The notes: generated by a model not told the origin, from the letters alone. 64,000 nt of DNA from Nonomuraea dietziae (GCF_014195505.1 NZ_JACIBV010000001.1:6014001-6078000), one strand, 5' to 3'. Positions 1-8,422 are shown, numbered from the stretch's first letter. Numbers and translations: made by a program.

Positions 1-177
1 CGGCAGATCGCCGGCGCATGGGGATGAGTGGCGCACGGCCCCGGGCAGCGCGCTCGAACTCGTGGCCCGGGACCACTCGCCTGATCCCCGCGCACCTTCT
101 CGGCTGAGCCGGAGAAGCCGGCAAGCCTCGCACCATGGTCGTCCCCACCAGCATTCGCACACAAGGAGATCTCCACC

Positions 178-648
178 ATGAACGCAACGCAGAACACCGC
201 CAAGAGCACCACCGCAGCCGACAAGAAGTTCGACGGGTTCACCGACGAAGAGCGAGCCGCGATGAAGGAGCACGCCAAGGAGCTGAAGAAGGCCGCGCGC
301 CTCGGCGCGGCCAAGGCCGACGGCGAGCGTGACGTCCTCGAGAAGATCGCCGAGATGAAGGAGTCGGATCGCGTCCTGGCCGAGCGCTTCCACGCCATCG
401 TCACAGCCAGCGCGCCGGCCCTCACGCCGAAGCTCTGGTACGGGATGCCCGCCTACGCCAAGGATGGCAAGGTCGTCTGCTTCTTCCAGAGCGCGGAGAA
501 GTTCAAGGCGAGGTACGCGACCATCGGCTTCAACGACATCGCGACCCTCGACGAGGGCACCATGTGGCCGACCGCCTTCGCGGTCACGGCCCTGACCGCC
601 GACGACGAGGCGAGGCTCGCCGAGCTCGTGAAGCGAGCGGTCAGCTGA
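178..648 (+). CDS. DUF1801 (YdhG-like) protein
   Basis: 156 aa. Residues about 50-150 match the DUF1801/YdhG fold: the segment LTPKLWYGMPAY followed by KVVCFFQSAEKFKARYATIG is typical of this family, whose members are small soluble proteins often called iron-chaperone-like, without proven chemistry. The N-terminal 45 residues are charged and Lys/Glu-rich, an extension beyond the core domain. The ATG at 178 is supported by AAGGAG at 163-168. It stands alone on the plus strand, facing a convergent minus-strand pair. Family call is good; function is unknown. Confidence 0.8.
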   Translation: MNATQNTAKSTTAADKKFDGFTDEERAAMKEHAKELKKAARLGAAKADGERDVLEKIAEMKESDRVLAERFHAIVTASAPALTPKLWYGMPAYAKDGKVVCFFQSAEKFKARYATIGFNDIATLDEGTMWPTAFAVTALTADDEARLAELVKRAVS

Positions 649-753
649 TCACCGAGCGGGCCGCTGAACCCCCGCCCCCGGTATGTTCCTGGGCTGGGTG
701 ATGACTGCGGGAGCAGCGCGCAGGCGGTCTCCGGGGCGCTCACCCAGACGAGC

Positions 754-1083
754 TCATTTGAGCGGATCGTGGCCCCAGTTCATCAACGAGTAGCGCCATC
801 TGGTCTCCCTCACGTCGCCGGAGGGGCGCTGTGCCAGATGGCGGTGGATGTAGCCGACCACCTTGCGCATGTGCGCGTAGTCCTGCTCGGTCAGGGCCGA
901 TTTCTTCGCGCCGAGCAATTCGATGATCTTGCGGCCGGATTCGTGTCCGGTGGATTCGCCGCCGTCGCTCTTCTGGCCCACCGTCTTGGACTCCTCCGTG
1001 GCCAGCCAGCGCTCCAGTTCTTTGGCGGTCATGTTCACCGCCTGGGCGAACTCGGCCGCGACCTGCCGCTCATCCGCCGTCAT
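754..1083 (-). CDS. DUF3140 family protein
   Basis: 109 aa, soluble. The central part (ATEESKTVGQK, then GRKIIELL and YAHMRKVVGYIHRHLAQRP) is the signature of DUF3140, a small family thought to bind nucleic acid because it contains SAP-like helices and occurs beside DUF2945; no biochemical role is established. Its ATG overlaps the stop of the upstream gene by ATGA, so the two are translationally coupled. Confident about family, not about role. Confidence 0.8.
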   Translation of the reverse strand: MTADERQVAAEFAQAVNMTAKELERWLATEESKTVGQKSDGGESTGHESGRKIIELLGAKKSALTEQDYAHMRKVVGYIHRHLAQRPSGDVRETRWRYSLMNWGHDPLK

Positions 1084-1313
1084 CCGGAGCCCTTGTCCTT
1101 GCGCAGGGCCGAAGGCTTGTGGACGGCCTTCTTGCCGCTCTTCTCGCTGCGCACCACGTATTGGGGTTCGTCGGGAGAGGCCGCCACGGTCCTGCCGGCC
1201 TCCTCCCGCCGGCTGGTGATCTTCTTCTCCACCTTGCCGCGGGCGGTGGAGCCGTGGCTTCGCCAGGTGACCTCGTCGCCTACCGAGGGGTCTTCCTTGC
1301 GCTTCTTCGTCAT
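1080..1313 (-). CDS. DUF2945 Tudor-like protein
   Basis: 77 aa. VGDEVTWRSHGSTARGKVEKKIT is the core of the DUF2945 'hypervirulence-associated, TUDOR domain' family, and PQYVVRSEKSGKKAVHKPSAL is its conserved second half. The protein is small and basic, with an SH3/Tudor-like beta barrel expected. The ATG at 1313 is chosen because the family begins just there; a longer open frame continues upstream but shows no conservation. It is the first gene of a two-gene operon with the DUF3140 gene (4-bp overlap). The pairing is common in actinobacteria; a role in stress or nucleic-acid binding is inference. Confidence 0.8.
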   Translation of the reverse strand: MTKKRKEDPSVGDEVTWRSHGSTARGKVEKKITSRREEAGRTVAASPDEPQYVVRSEKSGKKAVHKPSALRKDKGSG

Positions 1314-1473
1314 GAGCGTGCGGCTACCCCGACTCAGGCTCACACGCGCAAGCACAACCATGGATTCGCCCATCGACGGGTCAAGGCGCGAAGGGCCCGC
1401 TCGCGGGCAGAGGGCCCGCGACGGCGGCCGACGGGGATCGCCTCGACCTGCACGAACAGCGCGAGTCTCCGGG

Positions 1474-1860
1474 TCAGCGCGGGTCGCGGCGCAGGGGATG
1501 GTCGGGCGGGACCTGCACCAGGACGATGCGATGGCCGTCGGGATCGGCGATCCACAGCTCGGTGAGACCCCACGGCTCCAGCCGGGCCTCGCGCAGCATG
1601 GTGACGCCCGCCCCGCGAAGGCGTTCCTCCTCGCGCGCCACGTCGCGCACCTGCAGCCAGAGGGACATCGCCGACCCGGCCTCGCCGTCGGCGTGCCCGG
1701 AGAGTTCCAGGAATCCCTGACCCAGGAAGAAGACCGTTCCTGGGTGGTCGGCAGGGCCGAACTCGCGATAGACCGCCAAGCCGAGCGTCTCGGCGTAGAA
1801 GTGCCGACTGCGCGCGAGCTCGCGGGGACGCAGCAGCACACGGCTGCTCAATACCTCCAT
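1474..1860 (-). CDS. VOC (glyoxalase/bleomycin resistance) family protein
   Basis: 128 aa from the ATG at 1860, which has a GGGGGA-rich Shine-Dalgarno region; upstream frame extension is not family-like. Two beta-alpha-beta-beta-beta modules are visible: RVLLRPRELARSRHFYAETLGL near the start and the ending LTELWIADPDGHRIVLVQVP. VOC proteins are metal-dependent lyases, dioxygenases or drug-binding proteins; substrate cannot be told here. It lies 82 nt downstream of the sigma-recombinase fusion on the same strand and may be co-transcribed with it. Confidence 0.85.
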   Translation of the reverse strand: MEVLSSRVLLRPRELARSRHFYAETLGLAVYREFGPADHPGTVFFLGQGFLELSGHADGEAGSAMSLWLQVRDVAREEERLRGAGVTMLREARLEPWGLTELWIADPDGHRIVLVQVPPDHPLRRDPR

Positions 1861-1942
1861 GCGGCACCTGTTCCCCCGCACGGCGGTGAGGGCACACGAT
1901 TCCGCCAACCGGGCCATGGCGGCGGCCGACCCTGAAGCCTGC

Positions 1943-3928
1943 TCACGCCTGCCCCGGTCCACCCAGGGTTGGCTGCTTCATCCGGAAAGCCAGCTGGTGG
2001 AGGGTGTGGCCCGCGGCCTTCTTGAAGAGGTACTCGGCGCGTTCGTACGAAAGCCGCCCCCGTCCCGTGTCCGGGCACAGGTCGGCGGGCTTGGGCATGC
2101 GGGCGGGGGCGGGTCGCCGGTCGGCCAGGAACAGGGGGCCACGAGTCCGGCTCGCCACCAGCTCGGACAGCAGGGCCGCCGTGCCGTCTCCCCAGGAGAT
2201 CCAGACCGGCCCGGTCCTGGTGGTGACCCTGCCGCGGCGGGCGACCAGGTCAAGGTTCTCGACATTGAGCGACAGGGCCGCCCTCGCGGACGCTCCCGAC
2301 TCGTGCAGCAGCCGCCACAGCGCCCGCTCGCGCAGGGACGGATGCCGCCACAGGGCCTCCAGGTCCGGCCCGTGGACGGCTGGGCGTCGTTCGCGGCTCT
2401 CCGGCTTCCTGCCCAGCTCGGCCGACAGGTCCGCGATGGCGGCCCATGACGAGAACGAGCGTACGGCGGCACGATGCCGGTTCCAGGTTCTGGGGGCCGC
2501 CGTCCCCCAGGCGACGGCGAAGACCCCGGCCACCTGCCTGGCGGTCACGTCGGCCAGCGGGGTGCCGGGTCCGAGGTCCAGGCGCAGGCGGCGCAGGGTC
2601 TGGCCGTAGGAACGGATCGTCTCGGCGTCCAGGTCGCCACGGGCCAGGAAGCCCTCCGCGGCCTCACCCAGCGTGAGACCCGTCTGCTGGGGAGGCGCCT
2701 GGGCGGCGCCGGTGGCGGCGCGTCCGAGGAGGAACGCGCGTTCCGCGGCGTTGCGGGTGAGCGCGGCGGCGCGGGTGAAGTCCTTGCCGGCCTCGTCATG
2801 CCGGCCGAGCCTGGCCAGCAGGTCGCCGCGCACCACCGAGAGCAGGTGGTAGTCCTTGAGAGCCGGATCGGCGGCCACCGTCTCGACGAGGTCCAGACCT
2901 GCCTGGGGGCCGTGGGCCATGCCGAGGGCCACGGCCCGGTTGAGCTGGATCACCGGGGACGGCCTCAGCCGTACCAGCGCCTCGTAGAGCGTCGCGATCT
3001 GCGCCCAGTTCGTGTCCTGCGCGGTTCCCGCCTGCGCGTGGGAGACGGCGATCGCCGCCTGCAGCACGTAGGGGCCGAGCGGGCCACCTGCCTCCTTCGC
3101 CCGCAACATCGCCGCGAAGCCGCGGGTGATCAGGAGCCGGTCCCAGAGCCCGCGGTCCTGCTCGTGCAGCTGGATGGGCTCACCGGAAGGCCCGGTACGC
3201 GCGGCCGCGCGTGACGCCTGGATCTCCATCAAGGCGACCAGGCCGTGCACCTCGGCTTCGCGGGGTGCCAGCTCGGCCAGCAGCCTGCCCAGGCGGAGCG
3301 CCTCCAGGGCGAGCGAAGGGCGCATCAGATCGTCGCCGGAGGTCGCCGAGTAGCCCTCGTTGAAGATCAGGTAGATGACGTCGAGTACGGACGTCAGCCG
3401 GCCGGCCAGCTCCGGCCCCGGCGGCAGCTCGAACGGGACCTGCTCCTCGGCGAGGGTGCGCTTGGCCTTGGCGACACGCTGGGAGACGGTCAGCTCCGGC
3501 ACCAGGAACGCCCGCGCGATCTCCGGGGTGCCCAGGCCGCCGAGCAGCCGGAGTGTCAGCGCGACCCGCTCCTCGGCGGGCAGCACGGGATGGCAGGAGA
3601 CGAACATCAGGCGCAGCACGTCGTCGTCGGGTTCGGGATCCTGGCGCTCCAGCGTGCGGGCGATCTCCTCGTGCCTGCGCCCCATCCGCTCGTCGCGGCG
3701 GATGTGGTCGATCGCGCGACGCTTGGCCGCCGTCATGAGCCATGCGCCGGGGTTGTCAGGGACGCCCTGCTCGGGCCACTGCTCCAGCGCGGCCACCAGC
3801 GCGTCCTGGGCGAGCTCCTCGGCCAGGCCGACGTCGCGGACCATCCTGGTCAGGCCCGCGATGATCCGCGCGGACTCGAGCTTCCAGACCGCGTTGACCG
3901 CTCCGTGGGCGTCCCGTGCGGCACTCAT
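1943..3928 (-). CDS. ECF42-type sigma factor fused to a degenerate tyrosine recombinase
   Basis: 661 aa. Residues 1-160 hold sigma2 (AEELAQDALVAALEQWP, AWLMTAAKRRAIDHIRRDERM) and sigma4 (LGGLGTPEIARAFLVPELTVSQRVAKAKRTL). Residues about 170-405 form the TPR-like C-terminal extension of ECF42 (DVIYLIFNEGYSAT; ending RNAAERAFLLGRAA, where such proteins usually stop). From about residue 417 the same frame continues into a tyrosine-recombinase core-binding domain (AAEGFLARGDLDAETIRSYG) and a partial catalytic domain (LHESGASARAALSLNVENLD, RRPAPARMPKPADLCPDTGR). The protein ends just after HTLHQL, where HQLRHS would normally follow, so the box-II Arg-His and the nucleophilic Tyr are absent. The start overlaps the DGPF gene stop (TGATG). 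The sigma part is secure; whether the tail functions is unknown. Confidence 0.85.
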   Translation of the reverse strand: MSAARDAHGAVNAVWKLESARIIAGLTRMVRDVGLAEELAQDALVAALEQWPEQGVPDNPGAWLMTAAKRRAIDHIRRDERMGRRHEEIARTLERQDPEPDDDVLRLMFVSCHPVLPAEERVALTLRLLGGLGTPEIARAFLVPELTVSQRVAKAKRTLAEEQVPFELPPGPELAGRLTSVLDVIYLIFNEGYSATSGDDLMRPSLALEALRLGRLLAELAPREAEVHGLVALMEIQASRAAARTGPSGEPIQLHEQDRGLWDRLLITRGFAAMLRAKEAGGPLGPYVLQAAIAVSHAQAGTAQDTNWAQIATLYEALVRLRPSPVIQLNRAVALGMAHGPQAGLDLVETVAADPALKDYHLLSVVRGDLLARLGRHDEAGKDFTRAAALTRNAAERAFLLGRAATGAAQAPPQQTGLTLGEAAEGFLARGDLDAETIRSYGQTLRRLRLDLGPGTPLADVTARQVAGVFAVAWGTAAPRTWNRHRAAVRSFSSWAAIADLSAELGRKPESRERRPAVHGPDLEALWRHPSLRERALWRLLHESGASARAALSLNVENLDLVARRGRVTTRTGPVWISWGDGTAALLSELVASRTRGPLFLADRRPAPARMPKPADLCPDTGRGRLSYERAEYLFKKAAGHTLHQLAFRMKQPTLGGPGQA

Positions 3929-4242
3929 CAGTAGATCTGCTGGATCCTGCCCTCACCATCGCCGATGATCTCGAAGAATCGGCGGGACAACTCCAGCGCC
4001 TCCTCCTTGGACCCCACCTCGATCAGCGCGAACCCGCCCGCCATCTCCTTGGCCTCGGCGAAGGGTCCGTCCGTCACCGTGAGCTCGCCGCCGACGGACT
4101 TGAGCAGGCTGCCGCCCAGCTCCATCCCGCCGGTGGCCAGCAGCACCCCGGCCTGGGTCAGCTCCTGGATGAACTTGCCCATCTCGATCTGGAGCGTCTC
4201 GTCCGCCCTCTGCTCGCCCACGCTCGTCAAGAGAAATCGCAT
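3928..4242 (-). CDS. YCII/DGPF-domain protein, ECF42 partner
   Basis: 104 aa. It carries the DGPF motif (DGPFAEAKEMAGGF, residues about 58-71) of YCII-related proteins, ferredoxin-like folds of unknown chemistry. DGPF proteins are the known genomic partners of ECF42 sigma factors, and here the stop overlaps the sigma start (TGATG), giving strong translational coupling. The ATG at 4242 is the only reasonable start. Likely regulated together with, and possibly by, the downstream sigma factor; that regulation is inferred from the known family arrangement. Confidence 0.9.
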   Translation of the reverse strand: MRFLLTSVGEQRADETLQIEMGKFIQELTQAGVLLATGGMELGGSLLKSVGGELTVTDGPFAEAKEMAGGFALIEVGSKEEALELSRRFFEIIGDGEGRIQQIY

Positions 4243-4334
4243 GCCGCACTCCTTTTCGCCACACCTTAGCCCCTGCGTTCCCTGTCACATCGCTCGGACG
4301 ACGCGTAGGCACAACCACGAAGGGAACAGGGAAC

Positions 4335-4986
4335 ATGACCACCACCACCATCACCCGCGGCAAGGCCTCCACCCGCACGCTCCTCACCGCCGCGGCGGCC
4401 GCCATGCCCGTCTGGACCGTGGTCGCCCTGACGCAGGCGTTCACCCGCGAGGGCTTCGACCTGGTCCGCCACCCCTTCAGCCAGCTCGCCACAGGCTCGC
4501 TCGGGTGGATCCAGATCACCAACTTCCTGATCGTCGGCTCGTTGCTCATCGCCGGCTCCTTCGGCTTCCGCAGAGCCCTGTACGGCAAGCCCGGCGGCAC
4601 CTGGGTGCCGCGCCTGACCCGGATCGCCGGCATCGGGATGATCGGAGCGGGCGTCTTCGTCATGGATCCCGGAGACGGCTTCCCCGTGGGCACTCCGGCC
4701 GGGCCGCCGGCGACGATGAGCTGGCACGCCGTCATGCACATGGTCGCAGGGTCGATCACGTTCATCGCCTTCGCCGCGGCCCTGCTTCGTCCTCGGCCGG
4801 TACTTCACCCGCACCGGCGCCGGCGGCATGGCCGTCCTCTCCCGCCTGGCCGGTGTGGCCCTGATCCTGGGTGACGGCTGGGCGATCACCGGCGGGCACG
4901 CCGCCTCGGTGACGCTCGCCACCGGGGTCATGATCGCGATGGGCTGGATCTCCCTGGTCGCCGCCCGCTTCCGCACGTCCGCCTGA
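4335..4986 (+). pseudogene. DUF998-like membrane protein, one frameshift
   Basis: Begins MTTTTITRGKASTRTLL and shows DUF998-type helices: one near residues 15-35, GWIQITNFLIVGSLLIAGSFGF, then a segment with FVMDPGDGFPVGTP typical of the family. The frame is lost near 4783 (after ITFIAFAAALL). The missing C-terminus continues in another frame as VLGRYFTRTG, then SRLAGVALILGDGW and a last helix ending RFRTSA with a stop at 4984-4986. The interval is 652 nt, so one base is in excess. Both halves look conserved, so this is either a sequencing indel or a fresh mutation. About 217 aa when repaired. Confidence 0.8.
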
Positions 4987-5018
4987 ACCACCCACCACTT
5001 CGTCCCCGAGGAGAGACC

Positions 5019-5564
5019 ATGAGAAAGATCGTCGCTGGGCTGTTCGTCTCGCTGGACGGCGTCGTCGAGTCGCCCGAGACGTGGCACTTCCCCTACATGA
5101 ACGACGAGATGGGCGCGGCGGTCATGGCGATCCAGGCCGAGGCGGACACCCTCCTGCTGGGCCGGGCCACCTACGAGTCCTTCGCCGCGGTTTGGCCCCA
5201 CCAAACCGGCGAGATGGCCGACCAACTGAACGACATCCGCAAGCTGGTCGTCTCCACCACCCTCCAGACGGCCGAGTGGAACAACTCCACCCTGATCAGC
5301 GCGGACGTGATCGGCGAGCTGGAGAAGATCAGAAAGCTGCCCGGCAGGAACATCAGCGTCACCGGCAGCATCACGCTGACCAGGGCGCTGCTGCGGGCAG
5401 GCCTCATCGACGACCTCCACCTGATGGTCCACCCGATCGTGCTCGGCACCGGAACCCGGCTGTTCGACGAGAGCACCGGTCGCCTGCCGCTCAAGCTTGT
5501 CGGTTCGACCACCTTCAGGACCGGCGTCCTGAACCTCCACTACCAGCCCGCCCAGGGAGCCTGA
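5019..5564 (+). CDS. RibD C-terminal-like (dihydrofolate reductase family) protein
   Basis: 181 aa. The start MRKIVAGLFVSLDGVVESPE, LLLGRATYESFAAVWP near residues 47-62 and the late VHPIVLGTGTRLFD are diagnostic of the RibD_C/YyaP-YwjB group of dihydrofolate-reductase folds. Members are NADPH-binding reductases of unknown substrate. AGGAGAG precedes the ATG. It is followed after one base by the DUF1801 gene, so the two form an operon. RibD-like, DUF1801, DUF998-like and YCII genes often travel together with ECF sigma factors in actinobacteria, as here. Confidence 0.88.
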   Translation: MRKIVAGLFVSLDGVVESPETWHFPYMNDEMGAAVMAIQAEADTLLLGRATYESFAAVWPHQTGEMADQLNDIRKLVVSTTLQTAEWNNSTLISADVIGELEKIRKLPGRNISVTGSITLTRALLRAGLIDDLHLMVHPIVLGTGTRLFDESTGRLPLKLVGSTTFRTGVLNLHYQPAQGA

Positions 5565-5565
5565 G

Positions 5566-5925
5566 ATGACCAAGCCCACCACTGTCACCGAGTACGCCGC
5601 CGCCCTCGACCAGCCCCTGCGCGAGATCGCCGAAGAACTGCAGGCCATCGTCGACGCCGCGCTTCCTCAGCCGGGTGCGGTCTGGCACGGGCACCCGGTC
5701 TGGAGCCTTGGCCCGGCCCCTGGCAAGACCCCGGTGGCCTACTTCAAGGCCTACCCCTCCTACGTGACGTTCGGTCTGTGGCGAGGCCAGGAGATCTCCG
5801 ATCCCTCCGGCCGCCTGGAGCCGGCCGCCCGGCAGATGGCCGCCGTCAAGCTCCGCACTCCGGCCGACATCGACCCCGACCTGTTCGCCACGTGGCTGCG
5901 CCTGGCCCATGACCTGGAAAGCTGA
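5566..5925 (+). CDS. DUF1801 domain protein
   Basis: 119 aa. TVTEYAAALDQPLREIAEEL then VDAALPQPGAVWHGHPVWSLG and the YVTFGLWRGQEI segment are DUF1801. It starts one base after the stop of the RibD-like gene and is followed closely by a strong hairpin terminator, so it ends this operon. A second, only distantly similar DUF1801 protein lies at 178-648. Function unknown; often found with ECF sigma factors. Confidence 0.82.
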   Translation: MTKPTTVTEYAAALDQPLREIAEELQAIVDAALPQPGAVWHGHPVWSLGPAPGKTPVAYFKAYPSYVTFGLWRGQEISDPSGRLEPAARQMAAVKLRTPADIDPDLFATWLRLAHDLES

Positions 5926-5935
5926 CCGAGGCCAC

Positions 5936-5968
5936 GAGCCCCGTCCCGGAGCGTCCGGGGCGGGGCTC
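5936..5968 (+). terminator. Hairpin terminator after DUF1801 gene
   Basis: Arms GAGCCCCGTCCCGG and CCGGGGCGGGGCTC (14 bp, one G-T type mismatch) around a 5-nt loop, 10 nt after the stop at 5925. No U tract follows, as is common in actinobacteria. Confidence 0.7.
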
Positions 5969-6044
5969 CGCCTTCGCCGCCCGGCCACACGGCCCCGCTG
6001 CGCTCGGCTGGCGGCGTCCGCCAGCGGGAACTCCGGCGCAGGGG

Positions 6045-7058
6045 TCACACCCAGCCCCGCTCGCGCGCCATCAACGCCGCCTGTGCCCGGTTGCCGGCGT
6101 CGAGCATGCGCAGCAGGTCCGCTATGTGCCGCCGGTAGGTGCGCAGCGACATACCGGCCCGCTGGGCGCCCACCTCGTCCTTGCTCACGGTGCACATGAA
6201 GGTGAGCACACGCTGCTGCGCCTCGGAGAGCAGGGCGAGTTGCCCGGCGCCGGGGGCCGTCAGCTCGGCGAAGTCCGTCGCCGCCGCCCACATTCTCTCG
6301 AAGAGGCTGATGACGCTGCCCACCAGAGTGCTCTCCTCGATGCGAAGGGCGCCTCTGGCGGTGTCGTGGAGGTCGATCGGGAGCAGTGCCGTGTGGCGGT
6401 CGTAGACCAGCACCAGTTCCGACAGCTCGTCCGCCACCCTGATCCGCGCACCGTCGGCGTGCAGACCCCGCAGGTGGCTCAGGCTCGCCGGATCCTCCAG
6501 GGCGGAGGCGCGCACGAGATTGCGGATGCGTACGCCGCGCCGCAGACAGCGGACGTCGATGGGCCGCCCGTGCGCCATGCTCTCCGGAGACAGCGCGTCG
6601 TAGGGTTCGGCCACCAGTACCTCTTCCTGGACGCCGAAGGCCAGCTCGTCGATGTGGGCGCGCACCTCCCGGAGGTCTTCCAGCCGGCGGAGCGCCGCGC
6701 CAGGGCCGTCGGCCGTCCCGGAGAGCTGCGGCACCGGGTCCTGCCGGTCGCGCTGCAGCGAGCGCAGTACGGGCCATGGGTCGGTGAGCTGACGCATCGT
6801 CCGGTGCATCGCCTCCAGCTGCTCCTCCACCAGACGCGGCACGGCCACGCATGGCTCCGTCGCCCATGTGCTCTCGTCGTCCCCGTGCAGGAGCCGCAGG
6901 TCTCGCAGGCGCGAGATCACCCGCGTCGCTCTCTGCTCGCCGAAGGAGAACACCCCGTGGATGGCGCGCGCAGGCGTGCGTGGATGGCGCAGGAAGTAGC
7001 GGTAGACGTCCTCCTCGGCGCCGGTCAGGCCGAGTACGGACATGGCGTGGCCCTGCAT
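6045..7058 (-). CDS. LuxR-type HTH regulator with TrmB-like N-terminus
   Basis: 337 aa from the ATG at 7058, preceded by GGGGAG; the open frame continues upstream without conserved sequence. The C-terminal 65 residues (LLSEAQQRVLTFMCTVSKDEVGAQ, AGMSLRTYRRHIADLLRMLDAGNRAQAAL) are a LuxR/GerE-like helix-turn-helix. The N-terminal 60 residues (LTGAEEDVYRYFLRHPRTP) resemble TrmB/MarR winged helices. The middle resembles the phospholipase-D-like effector domain (ALSPESMAHGRPIDVRCLRRGVR) of this large actinobacterial regulator family. Typical partners are secreted small proteins or biosynthetic genes; here a divergent 56-aa secreted peptide lies 305 nt away. Confidence 0.8.
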   Translation of the reverse strand: MQGHAMSVLGLTGAEEDVYRYFLRHPRTPARAIHGVFSFGEQRATRVISRLRDLRLLHGDDESTWATEPCVAVPRLVEEQLEAMHRTMRQLTDPWPVLRSLQRDRQDPVPQLSGTADGPGAALRRLEDLREVRAHIDELAFGVQEEVLVAEPYDALSPESMAHGRPIDVRCLRRGVRIRNLVRASALEDPASLSHLRGLHADGARIRVADELSELVLVYDRHTALLPIDLHDTARGALRIEESTLVGSVISLFERMWAAATDFAELTAPGAGQLALLSEAQQRVLTFMCTVSKDEVGAQRAGMSLRTYRRHIADLLRMLDAGNRAQAALMARERGWV

Positions 7059-7363
7059 GTCCGCTCCCCGCGTGCTCCGTCCCGCGTGCCTGGTGACCAC
7101 GGAGCACAAACTAGCCGGGAAGCAGACAGACGGAGCCTCACCGCTCTCAGCGGAGGGCGGCAGCCCATTTCCTCGCCGCGTCACCAGGTCCATGGCCCAT
7201 AGGGATCTGATGAGAAACACATGATGCCGGGGCTTCCCATTGCATGATGCTGCCTTTTCCCGCGCAGCATCCTGCCACTCGTCGATCTACAAATCATTCG
7301 TCGCCCACGCCATCCTTGAAATGAAACAACCAGTGCAATAGCACGCTCTGAGAGGACGCGGAC

Positions 7364-7534
7364 ATGAAGAAGATGATCGGCTGGATCGTGGTCGGAATTG
7401 CTGTGTGTGGCGCCTCGCTGACGGGTGCGAGCAGCGCACTCGCCGCGGCGGATTTCTCCGATGTCATCGTGTGCGTTCGAACGACGGCGGAGTTCTCGGA
7501 CGGCACGCTGGGGACCCGCTGCAGCAACGGCTGA
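7364..7534 (+). CDS. Small secreted two-cysteine peptide
   Basis: 56 aa. MKKMIGWIVVGIAVCGASLTGASSALA is a textbook Sec signal peptide, leaving a mature peptide of about 28 residues with two cysteines (VIVCVRTT and TRCSNG) that could form one disulfide. The ATG at 7364 has GAGAGGACG just upstream. No homologue is recognised. It is divergent from the LuxR-type regulator at 6045-7058, and similar regulator/peptide pairs are frequent in these genera, so regulation by that protein is a reasonable guess. Confidence 0.6.
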   Translation: MKKMIGWIVVGIAVCGASLTGASSALAAADFSDVIVCVRTTAEFSDGTLGTRCSNG

Positions 7535-7682
7535 GGTTCGGAATCAGGCCATCGGGGGTGGGGACGCGATTCGCCTCACCCCATTCCGAAGCTCTTTCCC
7601 ACCCTCGCAGGAGGCGTTGACGCCGCACCCTGGCTGAAAGAGGCGTAAGCGCCGAGAACATGCCATGTGCGTGCCGCCAGGG

Positions 7683-7736
7683 AGCGCCGTCCCGCCGGGG
7701 ACGGCGCTTCTGAACGGCCGTCTCGCCGGAGACGGC
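7683..7736 (-). terminator. Twin GCCG-loop hairpins
   Basis: Two successive hairpins with the same loop: AGCGCCGTCCC-GCCG-GGGACGGCGCT (7683-7708) and GCCGTCTC-GCCG-GAGACGGC (7717-7736). They lie 18-70 nt past the stop of the flavodoxin-like gene (minus strand) and probably terminate it. Confidence 0.6.
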
Positions 7737-7753
7737 GCTCCCGAGCGGCCGGA

Positions 7754-8386
7754 TCAGGCCGAGACGGCCTGGTGGGCCGCGACCTGCTCGAGATCGGCGC
7801 CGCGTCGGTACGCCCGGGTGACGATGGCCACGCGTCGTCCGAGTTCGTTCGCCGTCCGCAGGTCGGTGGCAGGCGGCGCGATGTCCGGGCCGACGTCGCT
7901 GTCGGACTGGGCCATCGCACCCAGCCAACTGCCCAGCCGGTTGAGGTCCTCCACCGAGCCGCCGCTGCTCGACCATCCACCGGGCTGGGCCAGCCCGACC
8001 CAGATCATGCCGTGCTGGGCGGCGAGCATCACCAGGTCGACCAGGGTGTTGAGCTTGTCACCACTCATGCAGCCGCTGTTGGTGAACCCCGCCGCGACCT
8101 TGTCCTTCCACCGCAGGTTGTCCTTCAGGACGGCGCTGGTCCCCTCCGCGAAGATCTTGAAACCCGCCGACGGGCTGCCCATGTAGGTCGGGGCGCCGAA
8201 CACGATCGCGTCCGCGTCGTCGAGGCTCGACCACAGCGCGTCGTCGAGCTCGTCGACCGCCAGCAGTTCCACCGTCGTCCCTTCCACCGCCCTGGCGCCG
8301 TCGGCCACGGCCTCGGCCTGACGGGCGGTGTGCCCGTAGGCGCTGTGAAAGGCCACCGCGACCCGCACCTGAGTCTCGTCGAACAT
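7754..8386 (-). CDS. Flavodoxin family / WrbA-like NAD(P)H:quinone oxidoreductase
   Basis: 210 aa. The FMN-phosphate loop is AFHSAYGHTARQAEAVA near residues 11-27, and IVFGAPTYMGSPSAGFKIF (about 61-80) plus FTNSGCMSGDKLNTL are the isoalloxazine-contact loops of flavodoxin/WrbA proteins. The ATG at 8386 is preceded by AGGAGG at ideal spacing, so an upstream in-frame ATG at 8410 is rejected. WrbA-like enzymes reduce quinones by two electrons and protect from oxidative stress. The monooxygenase-like gene upstream on the same strand, 36 nt away, suggests an operon. Confidence 0.88.
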   Translation of the reverse strand: MFDETQVRVAVAFHSAYGHTARQAEAVADGARAVEGTTVELLAVDELDDALWSSLDDADAIVFGAPTYMGSPSAGFKIFAEGTSAVLKDNLRWKDKVAAGFTNSGCMSGDKLNTLVDLVMLAAQHGMIWVGLAQPGGWSSSGGSVEDLNRLGSWLGAMAQSDSDVGPDIAPPATDLRTANELGRRVAIVTRAYRRGADLEQVAAHQAVSA

Positions 8387-8422
8387 GCCGTCCTCCTGAT
8401 AGTCACGCATTGCCGGCCGCGC

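Noticed and set aside
769..1935. 388-codon plus-strand open frame over the DUF3140/Tudor/VOC genes
   Set aside because: It is Arg/Pro/His-rich shadow sequence opposite three well-supported minus-strand genes.
6126..7202. Plus-strand frame opposite the LuxR-type regulator
   Set aside because: No conserved feature and composition typical of antisense frames.
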